DNA of 64,000 nt from VRUE01 sp963753585. Lineage in GTDB: Bacteria; Actinomycetota; Thermoleophilia; Solirubrobacterales; 70-9. The position numbers and the translations under genes are program-made. The stretch lies in NCBI GenBank assembly GCA_963753585.1, contig CAVWCU010000001.1, positions 372,001 to 436,000 on the forward strand, in the 5' to 3' direction. Position 1 is the first letter of the stretch, and each line of letters starts with the position of its first letter. The notes beneath the pieces are model-generated. The model was not told where the DNA came from. It saw only the letters and a program-made list of their open reading frames with translations, and did not search any database. Positions 1 through 8,158 of this stretch are shown one piece after another.

Positions 1-840
1 GGGCTCGGCGACGGCGCCGCTGCGGCGAACGCGAGCTGGGGCGGCGGCGAGTGGGTGGTGGCCGAGGCCGACGAGAGCGACGCCAGCTTCCTGGAGTTGA
101 AGCCGGAGGTCGCCGTCGTCACCAACGTCGAGATGGACCACCACAGCCGTTGGGGATCGGTGGCGGAGCTGCGCAAGGCATTCGACGAGTTCTCCGCTGG
201 GGCGAGGGCGGTGGTTGGGCCCGAGTCGAGCGAGGCCGAGCCCGAGCTGGCCGTGCCGGGCCGGCACAACCTCCTCAACGCGCGAGCGGCGATCGCCGCC
301 GCGGCGGCGGCCGGCTTCGACCCTGAGGCAGTGGCGAAGGCGATGGCCGACTTCCCCGGCGTCAAGCGGCGCCTGGAGCTGAAGGGCGCCCGCGACGGCG
401 TTCGCATATACGACGACTACGCCCATCACCCGACGGAGGTCCGAGCGGCCATGTCCGCCCTGCGCGAGCTCGGCTCCGAGCACATCGTCGCTGTCTTCCA
501 GCCTCACCTCTACTCGCGCACCAAGGCCTTCGCCGAGCAGTTCGGCGAGGCGCTGGCCCTCGCCGACGAGGTCGTCGTCCTCGATGTCTACCCGGCCCGC
601 GAGGAGCCAGTGGGCGAGTTGGCCGGAGTCAGCGGCCTGGACGTGGCGCGGGCCGCCGCGGACCGAATCGGGGGACGGAGGGTGAGCTGGCTCCCCGACC
701 CAGCGGGGTCGGGCGGTGCTCTGGCCGGCCTCCTGCAGCGCAACCGGGCAGCCGGCGTCGAGGGTCAGGTGCTCGTCACGATCGGTGCCGGTGACGTCTT
801 CCGGCTCGGAGAGGCGCTGGCCGGGGAGGATGAGGGGTGA
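1..840 (+). CDS. murC: UDP-N-acetylmuramate--L-alanine ligase, C-terminal part (5' end outside window)
   Basis: Cytoplasmic ATP-dependent ligase that adds L-alanine to UDP-MurNAc, the first peptide step of peptidoglycan synthesis. The frame is open from base 1, so the N-terminal Rossmann domain and the ATP P-loop are missing; 279 residues remain. Visible are the Mur central-domain stretch VAEADESDASF, the VTNVEMDH segment, and the MurC motifs YDDYAHHPTEV and FQPHLYSRT, which separate it from MurD/E/F. It ends in a 4-bp GTGA overlap with murB and leads a murC-murB-ftsQ-ftsZ series typical of the division and cell wall cluster. Identification is firm; the true start cannot be given. Confidence 0.96.
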   Translation, partial: GLGDGAAAANASWGGGEWVVAEADESDASFLELKPEVAVVTNVEMDHHSRWGSVAELRKAFDEFSAGARAVVGPESSEAEPELAVPGRHNLLNARAAIAAAAAAGFDPEAVAKAMADFPGVKRRLELKGARDGVRIYDDYAHHPTEVRAAMSALRELGSEHIVAVFQPHLYSRTKAFAEQFGEALALADEVVVLDVYPAREEPVGELAGVSGLDVARAAADRIGGRRVSWLPDPAGSGGALAGLLQRNRAAGVEGQVLVTIGAGDVFRLGEALAGEDEG

Positions 841-1748
841 AGCCGCCGCCGGGCGTCCAGCCCGATTTTCCCCTGAGCCGGCTGACGACCGTGCGCACCG
901 GCGGTGCGGCCGACTGGTTCGCCCGCCCGGAGACGGAGGCCGAGCTGTCGGAGTTGCTCGCCTGGGCGCGCGAGGAGAGCCTCGTGCTGGGGACGATCGG
1001 CTCGGGCTCCAACCTGCTGGTCGCCGACGCCGGGTTCCGCGGGCTTGCGATCAAGCTCGACGGGGAGCTTGCGAGGATCGAGCGGGAGGGCGAGCGGCTG
1101 GTCTGCGGCGGCGGCGCCCGGTTGCCCTCGGCCTCGGCCAAGGCTGCGGGCTGGGGGCTTGCCGGGATCGAGTTCGGGGTCAACATCCCCGGCACCGCGG
1201 GAGGTGCGGTGAGGATGAACGCCAACGCCTACGGCGGCCAGCTCGCCGAGGTGCTGGAGTGGGTCGACGTGGCCACGGCGGCGGGGGTAGACCGCCGGGT
1301 GCCCGAACAGCTCGGCTTCGCCTACCGCAGCTCCAACCTCGAGCCCGGCGAGGTCGTGGCGCAGGTCTCGTTTCACCTGCACCCCGACGATCCCGCTGTG
1401 ATCAGAGCACGGCTCGAGGAGATGCGGGGTAAGCGTCGCGAGGCGCAGCCGTCCGGGATCAAGACCTTCGGCTCGACCTTCAAGAACCCCGACGACGAGC
1501 GTGCCGAGGGCCGCAGCGCCGGCCAGCTGCTCGAGGCAGCGGGTTGCCGCGGCCTTCGCCGGGGCGGCGCCCGCTTCTCCGAAAAGCACGCCAACTTCGT
1601 CGAGAACACCGGCGAGGCGACGACAGCTGAGATCTTGGAGCTGATGGCCGAGGGACGCCGGCGGGTCAGCGATCGCTTCGGCCTGGTGCTGGAGCCGGAG
1701 GTGCAAGTCCTCGGAGAGATCCGCTGGCCCGAGGGCTGGGAGCTGTGA
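837..1748 (+). CDS. murB: UDP-N-acetylenolpyruvoylglucosamine reductase
   Basis: FAD-dependent NADPH reductase that turns UDP-GlcNAc-enolpyruvate into UDP-MurNAc. The 303 residues match a complete MurB. The N-terminal FAD-binding (PCMH) part carries TTVRTGGAADWF near residues 17-28, then GSGSNLLV and the substrate-site stretch GIEFGVNIPGTAGGAVRMNANAYGG. The C-terminal part has the general-acid region SGIKTFGSTFKNP and a late HANFVEN segment. The GTG start lies in the murC stop (GTGA), so the two are translationally coupled; the same overlap links it to the next gene. Confidence 0.97.
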   Translation: MKPPPGVQPDFPLSRLTTVRTGGAADWFARPETEAELSELLAWAREESLVLGTIGSGSNLLVADAGFRGLAIKLDGELARIEREGERLVCGGGARLPSASAKAAGWGLAGIEFGVNIPGTAGGAVRMNANAYGGQLAEVLEWVDVATAAGVDRRVPEQLGFAYRSSNLEPGEVVAQVSFHLHPDDPAVIRARLEEMRGKRREAQPSGIKTFGSTFKNPDDERAEGRSAGQLLEAAGCRGLRRGGARFSEKHANFVENTGEATTAEILELMAEGRRRVSDRFGLVLEPEVQVLGEIRWPEGWEL

Positions 1749-2281
1749 AGCGACTGCGCAACGCCGTCGGGTTGGTTCTCCTGGTGATCCTGGCCGGGGC
1801 CGTCTCTCAGATCCTCTTCGGAGGCGAGACGGTGTCGCCGCGACTGGTCTCGAGTCAGCCGGTTGCCCTGATCGGCGCCGAATCCGACGAAGCCGTGGCG
1901 GTTGCCGCCGATGGCACAATCCTCGCCTGGTTTCCGGTTCCCGAGGAATCCGCGCTGCCCAGCCTGCCGCTCGACGTACCTCCGGAGGGCCCGCGTCTGA
2001 AGGGGCCGATGCTCGAACAGGCTCGCGTCCTCGGAGCTGTCCCGCCGGCCCTGCGGCAGTACGTCGAGGGCAGCTATTACGGCGAAAGCGGGGTGGACGT
2101 CTTGCTCGAGTCTGGAATCGAACTGCGCTTTGGCGAAGCGAGGCAGGCTGCGCGCAAGTGGCGGGCGGCCGCCGCGGTCCTTGCCGACCCCTCGATCGAA
2201 TCGCTCGATTATGTAGCCCTGTACGCACCCAGCAATCCCGCGATAGGCGGCTCTGGGCATACACTTCCGCCGATTCCCTAA
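1745..2281 (+). CDS. ftsQ: Short FtsQ/DivIB-like division protein without an evident POTRA domain
   Basis: Placed as FtsQ by position (between murB and ftsZ) and by its C-terminal part. It has 178 residues. Positively charged KRLRN precedes one membrane segment (about residues 8-26). A roughly 80-residue extracytoplasmic stretch of low similarity follows. Then comes a beta-domain-like region with VDVLLESGIELRFGEA, a KWRAAAAVL helix and SLDYVALYAPSNPAI, resembling the FtsQ/DivIB beta domain. Usual FtsQ proteins are 200-300 residues and carry a 70-residue POTRA domain after the membrane segment; I cannot recognise one here. It would sit in the divisome with FtsL and FtsB. The family call is moderate because primary sequence is poorly conserved. 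Confidence 0.72.
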   Translation: MKRLRNAVGLVLLVILAGAVSQILFGGETVSPRLVSSQPVALIGAESDEAVAVAADGTILAWFPVPEESALPSLPLDVPPEGPRLKGPMLEQARVLGAVPPALRQYVEGSYYGESGVDVLLESGIELRFGEARQAARKWRAAAAVLADPSIESLDYVALYAPSNPAIGGSGHTLPPIP

Positions 2282-2361
2282 ACCCTCGACCACAGGGTTA
2301 GATGCACCAAACCCTCAAGTAAGCCTTGAGATATTCCATGTGCAGGATGTCGCCCGGTCGT

Positions 2362-2390
2362 TTGACAGACCCCGCGAAATGCCCTACGTT
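2362..2390 (+). promoter_or_regulatory. ftsZ promoter, consensus -35/-10
   Basis: TTGACA at 2362-2367, a 17-base spacer and TACGTT at 2385-2390 form a textbook housekeeping-sigma promoter. Initiation near 2397 would give ftsZ a leader of about 130 nt, unlike the leaderless starts common elsewhere here. Confidence 0.7.
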
Positions 2391-2458
2391 GAGCGCAATT
2401 TCCGCGGTCACGGCGTACCCTTGAACCCTTAAGCATCGCTGTAGCTTCGGATAGCACC

Positions 2459-2489
2459 AAGGCTCAACTCAACCTAAGGCTCAACTCAA
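2459..2489 (+). repeat. Tandem 14-base repeat in the ftsZ leader
   Basis: AAGGCTCAACTCAA occurs at 2459-2472 and again at 2476-2489, a 17-base period. A small hairpin CCGAC/GTCGG follows before the ribosome binding site. Function unknown; it lies in the predicted ftsZ 5' leader. Confidence 0.6.
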
Positions 2490-2526
2490 ACGCCGACCCA
2501 GAGTCGGTGGCTGGAGAAATCGGGAG

Positions 2527-3606
2527 ATGGAATCCACATACCTCGCGGTGATCAAGGTCGTCGGCGCCGGCGGCGGCGGTACCAACGCCGTTAGTCGCAT
2601 GGTCGACGCCGGCATTCGCGGTGTCGAGTTCGTCGCCGTCAACACCGACGCTCAGGCCCTCCAGGCTTGCGACGCCGACATCAAGCTTTCGATCGGTCAG
2701 GAGCTGACGCGCGGCCTCGGTGCGGGTGGGAACCCCGAGGTCGGCGCGGGCGCGGCGGCGGAGAGCCGCGACGAGATCAAGGAGGCGCTGAAGGGCGCCG
2801 ACATGGTCTTCGTCACTGCGGGTGAGGGCGGCGGCACCGGCACCGGCTCTGCACCGGTCATCGCCGAGATCGCCAAGGAGGAGATCGGCGCCCTGACGGT
2901 TGGCGCGGTCACCAAGCCGTTTGAGTTCGAGGGCAAACGACGGATGCAGCAGGCGCTCGAGGGCATCGAGAAATTGCGCAACAACGTCGACACCCTGATC
3001 ATCGTCCCGAACGAGAAACTGCTGCAGGCTGTCGAGCGGCGCACCAGCGTGCTCGAGGCGTTCCGCCAGGCCGACGACATCCTGCGCCAGGGCGTGCAGG
3101 GGATCACCGACCTGATCACGATCCCGGGTCTGATCAACCTCGACTTCGCCGACGTGCGCACGATTATGCGCGACGCCGGCTCGGCCCTGATGGGGGTCGG
3201 CTCCGCCGCCGGCGAGGCCCGCGCCCTCGACGCCGCCAAGGCGGCGATCACCTCGCCGCTGATCGAGGAGTCGATCAAGGGCGCGACGGGGATGCTGCTC
3301 AACATCACCGGTCCCGAGGACCTCGGCCTCTTCGAGGTCAACGAGGCGGCCCAGCTGGTCCAGGCCGAGGCCGACGACAACGCCAACATCATCTTCGGCT
3401 CCGTCGTCGACCAGTCGATGAAGGACGAGGTCCGCGTCACCGTGATCGCCACCGGCTTCGAGGGCTTCGAGCTGTTGGCCCGCTCGCCGCAGCGGGTGCG
3501 GCGTCGCTACGAGTCCAAACCGCGGATCTCGGCTGAGGACACTGACATTCGCAAATTGCGGGTGTCGGATGACGACATCGACGTTCCGGGCTTTCTGAAG
3601 GAATAG
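2527..3606 (+). CDS. ftsZ: Cell division protein FtsZ
   Basis: Tubulin-like GTPase that polymerises into the Z ring at midcell. The 359 residues include the N-terminal nucleotide fold (VVGAGGGGTNAV, residues 11-22), the tubulin signature GGGTGTGSAP (101-110), the T7-loop region DFADVRTIMRDAG, and the C-terminal subdomain ending VTVIATGFEG. A linker of only about 30 residues leads to the C-terminal core DDIDVPGFL, which binds FtsA/SepF-type tethers. The ATG start follows GGGAG closely. It has its own strong promoter in the 245-base gap after ftsQ and ends before a long terminator hairpin. Confidence 0.99.
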   Translation: MESTYLAVIKVVGAGGGGTNAVSRMVDAGIRGVEFVAVNTDAQALQACDADIKLSIGQELTRGLGAGGNPEVGAGAAAESRDEIKEALKGADMVFVTAGEGGGTGTGSAPVIAEIAKEEIGALTVGAVTKPFEFEGKRRMQQALEGIEKLRNNVDTLIIVPNEKLLQAVERRTSVLEAFRQADDILRQGVQGITDLITIPGLINLDFADVRTIMRDAGSALMGVGSAAGEARALDAAKAAITSPLIEESIKGATGMLLNITGPEDLGLFEVNEAAQLVQAEADDNANIIFGSVVDQSMKDEVRVTVIATGFEGFELLARSPQRVRRRYESKPRISAEDTDIRKLRVSDDDIDVPGFLKE

Positions 3607-3623
3607 CTCTGGGGGGTTGGGAG

Positions 3624-3691
3624 AGGGCCATCGGGGGTCCCTCTCCAGGCCGCTTCGCGGGAGTTCCTGGAGAGGGACCCCCGATGGCCCT
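3624..3691. terminator. 26-bp perfect inverted repeat after ftsZ
   Basis: Arms 3624-3649 and 3666-3691 are exactly complementary over 26 bases. The loop contains CCGC-TTCG-CGGG, a second stem with a UUCG-type tetraloop. There is no U tract. It separates ftsZ from the glycine cleavage operon and probably ends transcription. The arm sequence is not shared with the other long repeats of the window. Confidence 0.85.
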
Positions 3692-3710
3692 TGCGGCCGC
3701 GCTCAGGCAA

Positions 3711-3716
3711 TACGCT
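3711..3716 (+). promoter_or_regulatory. -10 box of gcvT (TACGCT, 10 nt before GTG)
   Basis: TACGCT directly after the terminator hairpin, 10 bases before the GTG at 3727. It supports the short gcvT start and an almost leaderless message. Confidence 0.6.
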
Positions 3717-3726
3717 TGCGCGTCCT

Positions 3727-4800
3727 GTGACGCCGTTGCGGACCCCGCTATATGAGCAGCATCTTCAGCTTGGCGCGAAGCTTGTTGATTTCGCTGGCTG
3801 GGAGATGCCGGTGCAGTACGAGGGCATCAAGGAGGAGCACTCGGCGGTGCGGACTCATGCGGGGATGTTCGATGTCTCGCATATGGGCGAGGTCGAGGTT
3901 GAGGGGCCTGGGGCGCTTGGGTTTTTGCAGAGGGTTCTCTCGAATGACGTGGCGAAGATCGAGGTCGGGGGGGCTCAGTACTCGTGCCTGTGCAATGAGG
4001 AGGGCGGTGTCCTCGACGACCTGTTCACCTACCGGCTTGGCGGAGACCGCTACCTGATCGTCACCAACTCGGCCAACCACGTGGCGGATCTGGGTTGGCT
4101 GGGGCGGTGGAGCCGCGAGTTCGACGTCGCGGTGCGCGACGTCGCCGACCGTTACGCGATGCTCGCGGTGCAGGGGCCGCACGCGCGGGCGATCGTCAGC
4201 CACGCCCTCGGCATCGAGCTGCCGCCCCGGATGCGGGTGGCCGTAGCGCGGGTTGGCGGCCGCCCTGCTCTGATCTGCGGCACCGGCTACACCGGCGAGG
4301 ACGGTGTCGAGCTGCTGATCAACCCGGAGGTGGCCCCGGCGATCTGGGCGGAGCTGCTCGACGCGGGCGTCGTTCCCTGCGGGCTCGGCGCTCGCGACAC
4401 GCTGCGGCTCGAGGCCTGCTTCCACCTGCACGGCAACGACTTGACCCCGGAGCGCAACCCGATCGAGGCGGGGCTCGGCTGGTGCTGCAACGAGGGGACG
4501 GGGTTCATAGGCGCCGGTGCAGTTCTCGTCGCCCGCCGCGAGGGCACCGCCGAGAGGCTCGTCCCCTTCAGGATCAAGGGTGCTGGCATCCCGCGCCCCG
4601 GCAATCCGGTGTTGGCAGATGGAGAGCCGGCGGGTGCCGTCACCTCCGGAACCTTCTCTCCCTCGCTCGAGGTCGGGATCGGGATGGCTTACCTCCGCGC
4701 CGACCTCGCCGAGCCCGGGACCGAGGTCGAGATCGACGTGCGAGGCAAGCGCCGGCCCGCCCGGATAGCTTCCAAGCCCCTCTACGAACCGAAAGGATGA
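3727..4800 (+). CDS. gcvT: Glycine cleavage system T protein (aminomethyltransferase)
   Basis: Transfers the methylene carbon from the aminomethyl-lipoyl arm of GcvH to tetrahydrofolate and releases ammonia. The 357 residues show the T-protein features: the N-terminal LRTPLYEQH, LVDFAGWEMPVQYEGI and FDVSHMGEVEVEGPGA, the folate-site stretch GLGARDTLRLEACFHLHGNDL, and the C-terminal TSGTFSPSLEVGIGMAYL. GTG 3727 is chosen because the residue before TPLRTP is where the family begins and a -10 box sits just upstream; an upstream TTG at 3691 would lie in the terminator hairpin. It overlaps gcvH by ATGA and starts the gcvT-H-PA-PB operon. Confidence 0.96.
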   Translation: MTPLRTPLYEQHLQLGAKLVDFAGWEMPVQYEGIKEEHSAVRTHAGMFDVSHMGEVEVEGPGALGFLQRVLSNDVAKIEVGGAQYSCLCNEEGGVLDDLFTYRLGGDRYLIVTNSANHVADLGWLGRWSREFDVAVRDVADRYAMLAVQGPHARAIVSHALGIELPPRMRVAVARVGGRPALICGTGYTGEDGVELLINPEVAPAIWAELLDAGVVPCGLGARDTLRLEACFHLHGNDLTPERNPIEAGLGWCCNEGTGFIGAGAVLVARREGTAERLVPFRIKGAGIPRPGNPVLADGEPAGAVTSGTFSPSLEVGIGMAYLRADLAEPGTEVEIDVRGKRRPARIASKPLYEPKG

Positions 4801-5198
4801 CCTTGGCCGACGCGACCTACCCCGACGACCTGCTCTACCACGACCAGCATGACTGGGCGCGGCTGGAGGGGGACGACCATGCCGTCTTCGGGATCACCTG
4901 GTACGCCCAGGACAGCCTCGGCGAGGTCGTCTTCTACGACCCGCCGGAGGTCGGGGGCACGGTCGACAAAGACGCCACCTACGCGGAGGTGGAGTCGGTG
5001 AAGGCGGTCTCCGACGTGATCGCGCCGCTCTCGGGAGAGATCGTCGAGATCAACGACGCGCTCGAAGACACCCCGGAGAAGATCAACGAGGATCCCTACG
5101 GCGAGGGCTGGCTGGTCAAGGTCAAGCTGACCGCGCCGGAGGAGGCCGGAGCGCTGCTCGACGCCGGCGAATACCGCAAGTTGCTGGAAAACGCCTGA
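4797..5198 (+). CDS. gcvH: Glycine cleavage system H protein
   Basis: Small lipoyl carrier that shuttles the aminomethyl group between the P, T and L proteins. It has 133 residues, the usual length. HDWARLEGDDHAVFGITWYAQDSLGEVVF is followed by the lipoylation site VESVKAVSD with the acceptor lysine at residue 69, then the conserved NEDPYGEGWLVKV. ATG lies in the gcvT stop with GAAAGG just upstream. No lipoyl dehydrogenase gene follows, so the L protein must be encoded elsewhere. Confidence 0.97.
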   Translation: MTLADATYPDDLLYHDQHDWARLEGDDHAVFGITWYAQDSLGEVVFYDPPEVGGTVDKDATYAEVESVKAVSDVIAPLSGEIVEINDALEDTPEKINEDPYGEGWLVKVKLTAPEEAGALLDAGEYRKLLENA

Positions 5199-5221
5199 GA
5201 AGGCGCGGCCACTCGCTTCCG

Positions 5222-5227
5222 TAGCCT
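5222..5227 (+). promoter_or_regulatory. -10 box of gcvPA (TAGCCT, 7 nt before GTG)
   Basis: TAGCCT with a 7-base gap to GTG 5235, in the 36-base gap after gcvH. Suggests an internal leaderless promoter in the operon. Confidence 0.5.
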
Positions 5228-5234
5228 TCCCGGA

Positions 5235-6638
5235 GTGACGCGCTACACCTCCGCCACCCCCTCTGACCGAGCCGAGATGTTGGCCGCGATCGGGGTCGGC
5301 TCGACCGCGGAGCTCTTCGAGCAGGTTCCCGATCCTCTTCGCCTCGGCCGTCCGTTGAAGCTCCCCGCGGGGATGAGCGAGGCGGAGGTCTTCGAGCGGC
5401 TCTCGGCGCTTGCCTCCTGCAACGCCGACGCCGAGGAGCAGGTCTGCTTCGTCGGGGCGGGGATGTACGACCACTACGTGCCGGCGATCGTCGACGCGAT
5501 CACCCAGCGCTCGGAGTTCCTCACCCCCTACACGCCCTACCAGCCGGAGATCTCCCAGGGTGGCCTGCAGGTGATGTTCGAGTTCCAGACCGCGATGTCG
5601 GAGCTGACCGGGCTGCCGGTGTCGAACGCCGGCCTCTACGAGGGACCGTCCTCGGTCGCCTCGGCCGGCTACCTGGCGATGGCGGCGACCGGGCGCAGCC
5701 GCTTCGTCGTCTCCCGCGGCCTGCACCCGCACAGTCGCGAGACGCTCGAGACCTATGCCGTCGGCTACGGCGCCGAGGTGGTCGAGGTGGGCCTGCGCGA
5801 CGGCGAGACCGATGCCGGAGCGCTTGCCGCGGAGGTCGACGGCGAGACCGCTGCGGTCTTCCTGCAGAGCCCCAACTTCCTCGGCGCGGTCGAGCGGGTC
5901 GAGGCGCTTGGGGCGGCGGCGAAGGAGCACGGCGCCCTGCTCATCGTCGCCACCGACCCGATGACGCTCGGCGTCCTCAAGCCGCCCGGGGAGCAGGGTG
6001 CCGACATCGCCCTCGGCGAGGGCCAGCCACTCGGCAACCGGCTCGACTTCGGCGGCCCCTCCTTCGGCTTCTTCTGCGCGACCGAGGAGCAGATCCGCCG
6101 CATGCCGGGTCGGATCGCCGGGGAAACCGAGGACGTCGACGGGCGCCGCGGCTTCGTCTTGGCCCTGCAGACGCGCGAGCAGCACATTCGCCGCGAGAAA
6201 GCGACCCACAACATCTGCACGGCGCAAGCACTGAACGCGCTGGCGGCGATGGTCCACCTCGCCTGGCTTGGGCGCGAGGGCTATCGCGAGCTTGGCGAGC
6301 TGCTGGTCCGCCGCACCGCCTACGCGCGCGAGCGCTTGGCCGCGGTTCCCGGCGTCGAGCTCCTTCACGAGGCGCCTGTCGCGCGTGAGTTCGCCCTCCG
6401 CCTCGACGCCCCGGTGGAGCGGGTGCTGGAGCGCTGCGCCGAGCGCGGCATCGCCGCCGGTTATCCGCTCGGCTGCGATTACCCGGAGTTCGAGGACGGC
6501 CTCCTGGTCGCGATCACCGAGCGCCGCACGAAGGAGCAGATCGACGAGCTGGCCGAGGTCCTCGGTGCGGCGGTCGCCGCCGGGTGTGGCGACTTTTCCG
6601 TCGATATCACGGAAAAGTCGCCACAGGGGGTCGGCTGA
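5235..6638 (+). CDS. gcvPA: Glycine dehydrogenase (decarboxylating) subunit 1
   Basis: N-terminal half of the split P protein, which together with subunit 2 decarboxylates glycine with PLP. It has 467 residues. YTSATPSDRAEML at the start, FVGAGMYDHYVPAIVDAI, the TPYTPYQPEISQGGLQ segment and NAGLYEGPSSVASAG are typical of GcvPA. The PLP lysine is in subunit 2, as expected. The normal end (near LAEVLGAAVAA) is followed by about 18 residues encoded by a perfect inverted repeat (6585-6625), probably not part of the ancestral protein. The stop overlaps the gcvPB start by one base. Confidence 0.96.
   Translation: MTRYTSATPSDRAEMLAAIGVGSTAELFEQVPDPLRLGRPLKLPAGMSEAEVFERLSALASCNADAEEQVCFVGAGMYDHYVPAIVDAITQRSEFLTPYTPYQPEISQGGLQVMFEFQTAMSELTGLPVSNAGLYEGPSSVASAGYLAMAATGRSRFVVSRGLHPHSRETLETYAVGYGAEVVEVGLRDGETDAGALAAEVDGETAAVFLQSPNFLGAVERVEALGAAAKEHGALLIVATDPMTLGVLKPPGEQGADIALGEGQPLGNRLDFGGPSFGFFCATEEQIRRMPGRIAGETEDVDGRRGFVLALQTREQHIRREKATHNICTAQALNALAAMVHLAWLGREGYRELGELLVRRTAYARERLAAVPGVELLHEAPVAREFALRLDAPVERVLERCAERGIAAGYPLGCDYPEFEDGLLVAITERRTKEQIDELAEVLGAAVAAGCGDFSVDITEKSPQGVG
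6585..6625. repeat. 17-bp perfect inverted repeat inside the gcvPA 3' end
   Basis: Arms 6585-6601 and 6609-6625 are exactly complementary, with a 7-base loop CGATATC. It is translated as the GcvPA tail (GDFSVDITEKSPQ) and lies 12 bases before the gcvPB start. It could act as an intra-operon mRNA hairpin. Confidence 0.85.
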
Positions 6639-8158
6639 TGGTTCTTCAGGAGACGCCGATGCAGCGCGAACGCGCGCAGACGATCTACGAGAAGTCGAAG
6701 TCGGGTCGCCGCGCCGCGGTCCTGCCCGACGCCGAAATCCCCGAGCCCCCGCTCGAGGAGCTGATCCCGGCCGAGCTGCTGCGCGACGAGCCGCCGCGCC
6801 TGCCCGAGGTGGCCGAGCCGGAGATCGTCCGCCACTACAACAAGCTCTCGCGGCGCAACTTCGACCTCGACTCCGGCTTCTACCCGCTCGGCTCCTGCAC
6901 GATGAAGCACAACCCGCGCCTCAACGAGCGGGTCGCGGCGCTTCCGGGCCACGCGCGGCTGCACCCGGCGCAAGACCCGAAGCGAGCCCAGGGTGCCCTC
7001 GAGCTGATGTGGCTGCTGCAAGAGTCGCTCGCCGAGATCTGCGGCCTGCCCCACGTCAGCCTGCAGCCTTCCGCCGGCTCTCACGGCGAGCTCGCCGGCC
7101 TGCTCCTGACCCGGGCCTTCCACGCCGACCGCGGCGAAGAGCGGACCAAGGTGCTTGCCCCCGACACCTCCCACGGGACCAACCCGGCTTCGGTGACGAT
7201 GGCCGGCTACGAGGCGGTAAAGGTCGCGACCAACGAGCGTGGCGGGGTCGAGATGGACGACCTCCGAGCGAAGATCGGCGAGGGCCCCGACCAGGTCGCC
7301 TGCCTGATGCTGACCAACCCCAACACGCTCGGCCTCTTCGACGAGAACATCGCCGAGATCGCAGCGCTGATCCACGAAGCGGGGGGAACGCTCTACTACG
7401 ACGGCGCCAACCTCAACGCGGTGATGGGCCACTCGCGGCCCGGCGACATGGGCTTCGACATCGTCCACGTCAACCTGCACAAGTCCTTCAGCCAGCCACA
7501 CGGGGGCGGTGGGCCCGGGGCGGGGCCGATCGCCGTCTCGGAGCGGATCGAGCCCTACCTGCCGCGACCGCAGGTGGTGCGCCGCGACGGCGACAACGGC
7601 CATGGGCCGTTCTTCGACCTCGACCTGGAGCGGCCCAAGTCGATCGGCCGCCTGCGCGGCTTCCAGGGCAACTTCGGCGTCTTCGTCCGCTCCTACGCCT
7701 ACATCCTCAGCCTCGGCGCCGACGGCCTCGCCGAGGCCTCCGAGACCGCGGTGCTGAACGCCAACTACCTGAAGGCCCGCCTCGCCGCTGGCCGCGCCGG
7801 CAGGCGCCTGCCGGTCGCCTTCGACCGCCACTGCATGCACGAGTTCGTCCTCTCCGGCAAGCCGATGAAACGCGAGCTCGGCCTCACCACCCTCGACCTC
7901 GCCAAGCGCCTGCTCGACTTCGGCTTCCACCCGCCGACCGTCTACTTTCCCCTCCTGGTCGAGGAGGCCCTGATGATCGAGCCGACCGAGACCGAGACCA
8001 AGGAGAGCCTCGACGCCTTCGCCGAGGCGATCGAGCGGATCCTCGCCGAGGCGGAGGAGAACCCCGAGGTCGCCAAGTCCGCGCCCTACACGACCCCCGT
8101 CCGCCGCCTCGACGAGGTCAAGGCTACCCGCAAGCCGGTGCTCCGCCAGCCCCTATAG
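6638..8158 (+). CDS. gcvPB: Glycine dehydrogenase (decarboxylating) subunit 2
   Basis: C-terminal half of the split P protein, carrying the PLP site. It has 506 residues. HYNKLSRRNFDLDSGFYPLGSCTMKHNP and the TSHGTNPASVTMAGY stretch are family hallmarks, and the Schiff-base lysine is in VNLHKSFSQPHGGGGPG. ATG 6638 overlaps the gcvPA stop (TGATG). The 3' end overlaps the convergent ligD-type gene by 6 bases, leaving no room for a terminator between them. Confidence 0.97.
   Translation: MVLQETPMQRERAQTIYEKSKSGRRAAVLPDAEIPEPPLEELIPAELLRDEPPRLPEVAEPEIVRHYNKLSRRNFDLDSGFYPLGSCTMKHNPRLNERVAALPGHARLHPAQDPKRAQGALELMWLLQESLAEICGLPHVSLQPSAGSHGELAGLLLTRAFHADRGEERTKVLAPDTSHGTNPASVTMAGYEAVKVATNERGGVEMDDLRAKIGEGPDQVACLMLTNPNTLGLFDENIAEIAALIHEAGGTLYYDGANLNAVMGHSRPGDMGFDIVHVNLHKSFSQPHGGGGPGAGPIAVSERIEPYLPRPQVVRRDGDNGHGPFFDLDLERPKSIGRLRGFQGNFGVFVRSYAYILSLGADGLAEASETAVLNANYLKARLAAGRAGRRLPVAFDRHCMHEFVLSGKPMKRELGLTTLDLAKRLLDFGFHPPTVYFPLLVEEALMIEPTETETKESLDAFAEAIERILAEAEENPEVAKSAPYTTPVRRLDEVKATRKPVLRQPL

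Noticed and set aside
765..2264. 499-codon minus-strand frame opposite murB and ftsQ
   Set aside because: High-G+C antisense shadow; no family features and no start signals, and the plus-strand genes are certain.
3692..3726. Upstream extension of gcvT to a TTG at 3691
   Set aside because: It would start in the arm of the terminator hairpin and add residues absent from the family; the GTG 3727 with its -10 box is better.
3601..3726. Possible glycine riboswitch before gcvT
   Set aside because: The 120-base gap is filled by the 26-bp hairpin and a promoter; no glycine aptamer sequence can be recognised.
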